Source: Triatoma infestans (Eukaryota; Arthropoda; Insecta; Hemiptera; Reduviidae). Taken from it: 64,000 nt of DNA. Position numbers and translations under genes: made by a program. The stretch lies in assembly GCA_011037195.1 (NCBI GenBank), contig JAAEAF010014919.1, positions 1-64,000 on the forward strand, read 5' to 3'. Every line of letters starts with the position of its first letter. The first letter of the stretch is position 1. Shown one piece after another: positions 57,501 to 64,000 of this stretch. The notes below the pieces were generated by a model. That model was not told where the DNA came from. It did not search any database and worked only from the letters and a program-made list of their open reading frames with translations.

Positions 57501-60500
57501 GTGGTTTAGAAAAATAAAAAAAACACGGATTTGTATTGATTTGATGTTAATAAAAACATTAAAGGGCGCTACTATCCTCTCCAAACATTAGAAGAAGTGG
57601 CTGCTTCATGGCTCAAAATATTTTTCAAAATTAGATTGCATTAAAAGGTTTTGGCAAATACGTGTTTCAGAAAGAACATCTAAATAACTTACATTTTCTA
57701 CGCCTTGGGGACGTTTTCGTGGCTTGCGCGTGCTGTTTGGATTATCGTCAGCGCCTGGAAATACGTGTTTCAGAAAGAACATCTAAATAACTTACATTTT
57801 CTACGCCTTGGGGACGTTTTCGTGGCTTGCGCGTGCTGTTTGGATTATCGTCAGCGCCTGAAATTTTCCAAAACTTGATGTGCATTTTCTTAGGAAATAT
57901 GAAAGGAGTGGAAATAGCGATCGATGATATCTTGATGCATGCAGGAACCAGGGATGAAAACCCAATAATATTACAGAGAATGTAATGGCTAAGCTCAAAA
58001 AAGAAGGGTTGAAACTGAATTGTGAGAAATGTATATTGTGTCAAGTTGCTGTGTCGGAATAGAAGCAGATAAAGAAAAAATAGAAGCCTTAGAGAGGCTG
58101 AAGCAGCCAGAAATTGTGACAGAACTTCAAAGACTCTTAGGAATGGTAACGTATTTGTCAAAATTCACTCCTAACTTGTCTGAGACAACAGCGCCTCTCA
58201 GAGAACTTCTTAAAAATGTGGAATGGCTCTGGACGACTGACCAGCAAAACAGAAGCTGAAAAAAACTTAAAAACTGAAGCTGGCATTGAAATCGACTCCA
58301 GTCCTGCGCCATTATAACCCAAATGAAAGAGTACACTTTCTATTGATGCTAGCAAACATGCATTGGAAGTGGTACTACTGCAAGGAAACCAGCCAGTAGC
58401 CTTTAGCTCCGAAGCTTCAACGAAATCGCAGTTGATTTATAGTGGGCTGGAGTAAGAAGCCCTGCGATGCTAATAGGCTGTAAGAAATTTCATGTACGCA
58501 TTTGGGGAAATTCAAAGTTGTGATCGAAACTGCTCATAAACCATTAGATGCCACTATGAAAAAGCCATTGCATTCTGCACCGGCTAAACCAAACGCATAC
58601 TTTTTGAAATCATGCCTTATAACCCCACAGTGAGATATAAGAAAGGAACTGAACTTTATATAGCTGACACACTCAGCCAAGATTGCACAAATACCATAGA
58701 AGAAGACGTTTTAGAACCAAAGCTGCAAATTTATGTCAACATTCTATTTTCAAAAACAAGACTTCATGAGTTGAAAGCAGCAATTGAAGAATATCCTACT
58801 ATGCAAGATGATGGATGGCCTACCAATAAACAAGTCCCTTCAGACATATTTTAGCCTCAGGGAAGAACTAGGTGTCATCCCAGATAGTCATACCAAATAA
58901 AATGACACCACTGGTATTAAAAGAGCTCCATTGTAGTCATAAAAGAGTAGAATGGTGCTTAAAATTAGCACGAGAGTACGTCTACTGGCCAAACATGTCA
59001 AGAGGCATAACAAATTATGTACAGAATTATCCAACTTGGAACTCTCCAAATTGAAAAGGTGATTTTCTACCCATGGAATCCCGGATCAGATTCAAAGCTA
59101 TGGGGGTCCACAGCATTATTGCCACGAATTTCGTAAATCAGTGGAAAAAAAGACATCGTGTATCAAGTCCTTTATTTGCAAGATACAATGGTTTAGCAGG
59201 ACGGTACATATAATATGCTAAGATTCTTCTAAAAAAATTTTTCGAAAGAAGTCGGAGGTGTTTCTGGCGTTATTGCATCACCGCAATACCCCGAGAGGAC
59301 ACGTAGGGTCCCCGGTTCAAAGGCTTATGAGCAGAATAACCAAAACATTAGTACCGTGTACACCATCAAAGCTCATGCTGAAATCGATTGATCCAATTCT
59401 TGTTACTAGTAGACTTAAAAAATGGCAAAGACAACAAAAAACTTCAGCGGATAAAGAAAAGTCTCCGCATGTTCAATACAAAGTAGATGAAAAGGTAATC
59501 TGGAGAAAGGGGCCGAGACACTGGGTCCCAGCTGAAGCAATCGACCAATATCCAAATTCATATTCCTTAATGATCAAAGACACCGGAGGGTGCTGTGTAT
59601 AGAAGAAATTCGTGGTTCCTATGGCACAAACAGGGTGTCGAAAGCGATGGACCCAAACCAATAACGTGTTCTCAAACTGAACATGACCAGAATGAAAATC
59701 CAGAAGTTTCACAAGCACCCCAGGATATGACAGAGCATTTGGTGCCTCAGCGAGCACGGTTCCTTTATCTAGGACATAAAGATTGCCTCCTTGATCGCCG
59801 TTGACAAAGAGTATAAGACTTCTAGGGGAAGAATCATTAAGCCACCCCAGAGGTTAAATCATAAAAAACGGGGATGCCAAGGGTAGTGACCTAAGTGACT
59901 ACGCGCGCACTGATGAGAAGGTACGAGAGGACAGGTTAATATTATATATGTGAGAGTAATGTAAATAAATGTAATTTGCTGGTAAACTGTGTGTTAATTA
60001 AACCCTAAACATACTGAATACATAAAACAATTACACAATCTACTCTCAAAGAGTCTATCAAGAAGGATTTGACCTTAGAACAAGCCAAGGGCCAACATTT
60101 GCCGCTCAACTGCTCTAAACTGTTAAGAGAATTCTCGAGAATGCTCGAGGCTCGACTATTCTCAGTCTCTTTCCATCACTTCCCTTACAAAGCAAATATA
60201 AATTGCTATGTATGACACTGGTGAATTGTGACATTTTTAATATCAACACCATTTCCTGTATAACAGAAATATAACAGTGATGTTTGGATAACTTTGTCAA
60301 TAAATTATAATAATATATTATATAAATTTATAATAAAGATAACAGCAGAACTTTCTTTCCAGCTCTCTAAGGTGGAAGACATTTTCTCCGAATTCTGTTT
60401 TGGTTTTGTTTCAAATCTGAGAACAAGATCTCCAAAAATAAAAAATCAACAAATTGAATAAAAAAACAAAAAACTTTTTATTTGCAGACATTGCATACTA

Positions 60501-60825
60501 CTGTTACTTACTGTTAAGAGTATTACTGTAGAACTATAGTTTAGAAACCTCCAAGTTAACTATTAGAAAAAATTCTACAATAAAACATAGTGGAAACCAT
60601 GAATATAAAAAGAGGAGAAAGAACAAAGAAATACAGAAAGAACTGTTGATAAGTAAAAGAAGAGTTTATGTAAAGGCATGCAAAAAAGAAGAAAGATAAC
60701 ATCAAGAGATGAAAGAATGGAAAATTTATAAAAATGATGGAAGAAAGAGATAGAAGGGACTCACATTTGGCTATTGTTTCAGAGTGGGCCTTCCTGTCAA
60801 AACGCGCCTTTCCTGGATTCGGCAT
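48533..60825 (-). CDS. Ras-like GTPase of RASD/Rhes type with CaaX box, 6 exons, 277 aa
   Basis: Exons in transcript order: 60825-60765, 52283-52102, 50839-50562, 50117-49995, 49801-49682 and 48602-48533 (834 bp, phases close). The protein starts MPNPGKARFDRKAHSETIAK. G1 is GGAGVGKS (39-46), G3 is DILDTCGD (83-90) followed by FPAMRRLSI, G4 is GNKLD (145-149) and G5 is ECSAK (179-183). The C-terminal extension is Ser/Arg-rich (GSPASSSSGSSQSSLQ, RSRSLIRR) and ends DSTDCIIS, a farnesylation-type CaaX. FPAMRRLSI and the length point to Dexras1/Rhes-like GTPases, membrane-associated modulators of G-protein and cAMP signalling. At the positions of Ras Gly12 and Gln61 it has Ala and Asp, suggesting weak intrinsic GTPase. 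Intron 1 (8.5 kb) is full of transposons. Exon 1 is inferred from phase and open frame. Subfamily is likely, not proven. Confidence 0.88.
48969..49160. repeat. dispersed direct repeat, copy 2
   Basis: Same segment as 45581-45750, but with an extra internal duplication: GTGCAGAAGTTAAGAAAGC occurs twice, separated by GCAGTG. It lies in the last intron of the Ras gene, so the pair flanks the final coding exon. Confidence 0.85.
49162..49225. repeat. (TA)n-rich palindromic tract
   Basis: Runs of TATATA either side of AATAGCTCAGCTAGATT, able to fold on itself. A simple repeat in the last Ras intron. Confidence 0.7.
51045..51180. mobile_element. foldback element, family H3, degenerate single arm
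   Basis: GTCGTAGCATG, TCCTGACCTGTTTCGGACTC, TCATTCATCGTCAGAG and GTGTAGAGAG follow the same order as the left arm of the element at 54100-54477. The opposite arm is not seen. It is in Ras intron 2. Confidence 0.6.
51285..51575 (+). repeat. dispersed retroelement-like repeat end
   Basis: Ordered blocks: CGGTACTTCCGGTTGAGG, CATACACAGACGCACAGACA, CTCAGGGGACCTCAAAACGG, GTGAAAACTCGATATCGAAA, ACAATACTTCCTCTTACTAG and an A-rich end. This order is seen in 3' ends of some arthropod retroelements (recollection, not searched). A weak partial match, with TTTCGAAAAATTCGATACGA and GCAATACTTCC, lies at about 16330-16375. Confidence 0.5.
54100..54477. mobile_element. foldback element, family H3, about 380 bp
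   Basis: Inverted arms: CATCTGGTATTTTATTCTTA, GCATATTCATTTGGTTCCTG, GTTTCGGATTTTCATCCGTC and AGAGCAATTCACCAAGTT at the left, mirrored at the right (AACTTGGTGAATTTGCTCTG, GATGGATGAAAATCCGAAAC, GGAACCAAATGAATATGC, GATAAAATACCAGATG). The arms are about 100 bp and the centre about 180 bp of non-coding AT-rich DNA. It is in Ras intron 1. Confidence 0.88.
54560..54840 (+). mobile_element. LINE RNase H fragment
   Basis: VCVCSDNQAALKALGS (RNase H first Asp motif SDxQAALKAL) is followed, after a frameshift, by NVFLVWVPGHMGIFGNERII then AKLGAS and FIGPKPALGVS. The catalytic Asp of the DxLA block is replaced by the IIAKL sequence. It is an old dead fragment in Ras intron 1, and resembles the domain at the left edge of the window. 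Confidence 0.7.
55925..56113 (-). mobile_element. tRNA-derived SINE, 3'-truncated copy
   Basis: The minus strand shows A box TTAGCTCAGTGGTAGCGC, B box CTGGTTCGAATCC, then the family body down to GGAGGCCGGCTGTGCATTGG and GAAGGCTCCGGGAGG. No GACGCGCC end is present. It lies just left of the decayed Gypsy element. Confidence 0.85.
56340..59850 (+). mobile_element. decayed Ty3/Gypsy LTR retrotransposon
   Basis: Successive remnants through many stops and frameshifts. Gag: FDQYFIPKANKTYERFLCHR, then LVQNLGQPFDEFLT...DEFICDKIVVGILDDDVR. Protease: KMDTGVQCNVI (57030). RT: LDCIKRFWQIRVSERTSK and FSTPWGRFRGL, then LMHAGTRDENP and VMAKLKKEGLKLNCEKCI. The RT connection is QRLLGMVTYLSKFTPNLSET. RNase H is worn. 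Integrase: a zinc-binding-like HCSHKRVEWCLKLAREYVYW, and the C-terminal VFLALLHHRNTPRGHVGSPV...SPHVQYKVDEKVIWRKGPRHW. RT is disrupted by a 103-bp tandem duplication. Similar motifs around 56322-56340 and 59878-59900 (AGTGACxTAAGTGA) may be LTR traces. It lies in Ras intron 1. Confidence 0.82.
57656..57860. repeat. perfect tandem duplication, period 103 bp
   Basis: 57656-57758 is repeated without visible change at 57759-57860, within the RT domain of the decayed Gypsy element. The unit begins AAATACGTGTTTCAGAAAGA and ends CGTCAGCGCCTG. Confidence 0.92.
59860..60555. other. Gypsy 3' flank and intron DNA
   Basis: A purine-rich AAAAAACGGGGATG (about 59864) could be the polypurine tract before a lost LTR. 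TGCTCGAGGCTCGACTATTC lies downstream. No coding or other feature is seen. Confidence 0.35.
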
Positions 60826-62228
60826 ACTAAATCCTAGATGAACAGAATTGTTATTTAAAAATAATAAAATATAAATCATACTATCAAGTAAGAGAAATAC
60901 TGTAGACAAAGATACTTTGTGGGTGTGAAGGAGTAAAGACGAGACATTTCTAAAACTCGACTAGAGAGGAAGACAGATAACAGTTGCTTCTAAATAACAT
61001 CAACTCTCAGCCTAAACTTATCTAAGTCTACGTCATACACAATGTATATAATTCACTACAATATGCAAGAAGTATTTTAAATGTTCAAATAAAAGATTAA
61101 CATACTTTATTTTCTTATGTTAAATATTTAATTCTATTAGATACAAATCACATTTTAGATTTTAAATGAATACTATACAAAATTTAACTTTTCATTCTTA
61201 CAAGACTGCTTCTTAAATATCATTTAATTGTGCTTTTTATTTATTAATCATTTATTTAAGTTGTTGATAATATAATCTATTTAACGATCTATATTTTTGC
61301 TCCCTACAAAATTTTGACATTAAGAGCTTTTAATTCCATTTTTAAAATTCATGAAATCTCTGATTAAGAAATATCTTTTTTACCTTAATATAAATAATTT
61401 CGTGCCTGAAAATATGGTTGGCCTATAGTGTTCAATAAAATACCAAATATTCGTACTGTTAAAAAGTAGACGTAAAATAAGGAATATGGGCCTCCTCTGC
61501 ATCCGAATCCCCAGAGTGATAAACAGTCGAAATAATATCATTCTATGGGCGCTAGTCTTAAATTCAGACAAAGAATGCTTGCCCACTGTATACTTCTGTG
61601 TTTAGAGAAACTGTTACGAGAATGCTCCACCAACCGGTTGTCATATATGATAAAACTTATTTTTATTTAAACCTTTGTACGAGTCTAGAATTTTATGTAA
61701 TATTAGTGCAGGCCAAAGTCGGAAATATACCCCGTCCCCACTTAACTTTATATTTATTCGTATCGAATGATGGAATTTTTTTCGCATTATGTCACAATAC
61801 ACTAGTCGCTTAAAAAAAAAAAAAAAAAAACAACAAAAAAAGCACATTTCAAGCAGTATAATGAAAAAAAATTAAAATCTACATCAATAAGACTGGGTCT
61901 GATCATGAAATATGGACTATAATATTGAAGATATGTAATAAATATTTTTTGTCACGTATTTGAATATTAAGCGTATAAATAATTTAAAAAATAGATTTTT
62001 ATATAATTTTTACAAATAATTATTATATTAGTATTTATTTTTTGAAGTCAGATAACAAAAAGTACATTTATTTATAGCGCTAAGTATACTATGTATTCAA
62101 ATTTACAAAAGATTAAGTGTAGTTTGTTCAAACTATAGTTTTAAGAAGTATTTATTTTTGTATATGATTAATTTTTATGTCGATGATTTGTTGTGAGTTG
62201 AGAAAATAAAAGTAAGAGGTCTATATAA
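60826..62228. other. upstream region of the Ras gene, nothing recognised
   Basis: Expected to contain the Ras promoter and 5' UTR. AT-rich, with a poly(A) run at about 61813-61831. No conserved coding block found. Confidence 0.4.
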
Positions 62229-62450
62229 TGCTACAGGGAGTCTGTGGCGGCATAGCAAAACTGTTTCTAGACTTGCCGCCTTTCTTATTAAGCACAGTGA
62301 CATGAGCAGGTTAACCTAGGTACTCACGGTAAAAATACGCTCGAGCTCAATATATGTATGTACTATTCATTTTGTGTGTTCTATATCTATCTGTACAATA
62401 AAACAATATAAATTATATTTACTATTACTTGTAGTACTATCCTCCAACAG
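62229..62450 (+). mobile_element. probable Gypsy LTR with adjacent primer-binding site
   Basis: The segment runs from about TGCTACAGGGAGT to CCTCCAACA, includes AATAAA at 62397-62402, and is followed at 62452 by TGGTGACCCCGTA. TGG-starting DNA next to a CA end is the usual layout of a tRNA primer-binding site after an LTR. The 5' border is uncertain. It belongs with the pol remnant that follows; the intervening gag, protease and most of RT are missing. Confidence 0.55.
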
Positions 62451-62764
62451 TGGTGACCCCGTACATAAAGTTAGTTATTTTCATGTATACAAATAATTGT
62501 TTTAGTGTTTAATTTTTAGTTTCATCTCATTTCATTATAAACTTGATTGATTTATACTCATCGACTTTCTTTATCATTATTGTAAAAATACTACAGGATT
62601 CTTTGTTTTTGGAGGAAGTACATTTAACGTTTGAAGGTAATTTTCAATTTACTAGTTTTATAATTTTGTTTATCTCTTTATAAAGGTCTCTATTCAATTA
62701 TCAGTAAATTGTAATCTTACGATTCTGAATTTTTTTGTTTCATGTTACTATTCTGAATTTAGAG

Positions 62765-64000
62765 TAGACGTTCCCTTACCTATGACTGTCCAAGAGCTAC
62801 GCCGCTTTTTGGGATTAGTTAACTTTTATCGTCGCTGTTTGCCGAATTCGGCTCAGACACAGAGCGTGTTAATCGCCTTAATTCCGGACAATAAAAAGAA
62901 GGATAAACGAGAGGTAGCCTGGTCGGAGGAAGCTAAGACCGCGTTTTCGTTGCTTAAGACACAGTTAACGAACGCAGCACTCCTTGCTCACCCAGACCCC
63001 AACCTTCCACTATTGCTCACGGTGGACGCGTCGCAGACAGCAATCGGTGCAGCACTACATCAATCTCAAAGTAGTCACACGGTACCCTTAGGTTTTTTCT
63101 CCAGGACCCTCACACCTGCACAAAAAAATTATTCAACCTATGATCGAGAACTTTTAGCAGCTTATTCTGCTGTTAAATATTTTCGCCCCATGCTGGAAGG
63201 CCGACAGTTTGCCATTTTTACGGACCAGCGCCCCCTGGTGAACGCTTTCCAACAACAATCCGACAAAGCGTCACCCCGCCAGTTAAGACACCTTGATTTC
63301 ATAGCACAGTTTACCACAGATATTAGGTTCGTGCCGGGAATCGAAAATGTTGTGGCAGACACACTTTCACGAATCGCTGCCATCACCCTTTCGGACTCAG
63401 AATTTTTTAAACAGGTTGCGGAAGCACAAGAGTCAGATGAGGAACTTTCTCAACTCATGGTTAACAGCACTTCCTCACTTGACCTGCACCGAGTGCCTCT
63501 ATTCGGCACGTCGCTTACACTTTGGTGCGACAAGTCCACGCCTGTCAACCGAACATACCTACCAGAACCCTTTCGACGTCAGGTTTTCCAACAGCTACAT
63601 GGACAAACACACCCAAGCAGACGTACTACGGTCAAATTAATAACCTCCAAATACGTCTGGCCGTCCATCAGGAGGGACGCCAGCACTTGGGCGAAGACTT
63701 GTGTAACATGCCAGCGCAACAAGGTCATTCGGCACAACAGTACACCACTAGGCAGTTTTCACGAACCGTGATAGGTTTACACACATCCACCTAGATATCG
63801 TAGGACCGCTTCCACCCTCTGAAGGAAATCGCTACCTCCTTACCATCGTGGACCGTTACACTAGATGGATGGAGGCCATACCTCTGCCGGATATCCAGGC
63901 ACCCACGGTGGCTCAAGTTTTTTACAGAGAATGGATCGCTCGATTCGGAAGTCCAGCTACAGTGGCCACAGACCAAGGGCGGCAATTCGAAGCAGAGCTT
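62765..64000 (+). mobile_element. Ty3/Gypsy pol: RT end, RNase H, integrase (runs off the edge)
   Basis: Open from before 62782 (ATG by chance within pol) to 63771. The RT connection is MTVQELRRFLGLVNFYRRCL. RNase H has LLTVDASQTAIGAALHQS, YSTYDRELLAAYSAVKYFRP and IFTDQRPLV, so the acidic residues are present. The integrase zinc domain is LHGQTHPSRR...CVTCQRNK (H-x3-H, C-x2-C). A frameshift near 63765 moves into the catalytic core: HIHLDIVGPLP, LTIVDRYTRWMEAIPLP and VATDQGRQFE, with the first two Asp seen and Glu beyond the edge. It is much less decayed than the copy at 56340-59850. N-terminal RT, protease and gag are deleted. Confidence 0.9.

Noticed and set aside
57748..58161. A 137-codon minus-strand gene
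   Set aside because: It is the antisense of the decayed Gypsy RT and its duplication.
60556..60909. Hydrophobic 117-codon minus-strand protein
   Set aside because: Only the part 60825-60765 looks coding (Ras exon 1). The Phe/Leu-rich remainder is T-rich intron or UTR read through.
1..64000. CRISPR array, bacterial operon or viral genome
   Set aside because: No spaced identical repeats with unique spacers. Genes are spliced and eukaryotic, and the retroelement content is ordinary for an insect genome.

Overview
The window is nuclear DNA from an arthropod, almost certainly an insect. The evidence is AT-rich sequence, spliced genes with GT-AG introns of up to about 9 kb, a ZAD zinc-finger protein (an arthropod-typical family), conserved animal housekeeping genes, and a dense mix of non-LTR, LTR, Helitron, SINE and foldback elements. 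I cannot name the order or species from sequence alone.

Five host genes can be reconstructed. (1) The last three exons of GRWD1, a ribosome-biogenesis WD40 protein (+, 693-4302), enter from the left edge. (2) An intronless 930-residue regulator (+, 6398-9190) joins a ubiquitin-like domain, a THAP finger, a ZAD and 18 C2H2 fingers. (3) A ten-exon tektin, an axonemal doublet-microtubule protein of 504 aa (-, 29910 to 10073), has all splice phases closing. (4) Ten-exon NUBP1, a cytosolic Fe-S scaffold ATPase of 313 aa (+, 30297-44527), starts head-to-head with tektin; 386 bp separate the two start codons. (5) A six-exon Ras-like GTPase of the RASD/Rhes type, 277 aa and ending in a CaaX box (-, 60825 to 48533), converges on NUBP1. 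The genes do not form a pathway; they are ordinary euchromatic neighbours.

Most remaining DNA is intronic and full of mobile elements. GRWD1 introns hold non-LTR (LINE) scraps. Tektin introns hold a 580-bp hairpin element, several LINE remnants, a Helitron with a readable 3' end, a tRNA-derived SINE with a perfect 13-bp target-site duplication, a TIR transposon remnant and three copies of a second hairpin family. The large NUBP1 intron holds an antisense, nearly full-length LINE whose ORF1-like and endonuclease/RT parts lie in one reading frame. Ras intron 1 holds a decayed Ty3/Gypsy element, a third hairpin family, an RNase H scrap and a SINE. The right edge holds a better-preserved Ty3/Gypsy pol behind a solo-like LTR.

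Most interesting points: the UBL-THAP-ZAD-C2H2 fusion; a small stem-loop with compensating base changes shared by otherwise different hairpin transposons; a last Ras exon that restores a CaaX box and is hidden by a splice donor that reads as a stop; a one-frame LINE polyprotein; and a tandem duplication of the GRWD1 stop/poly(A) region.
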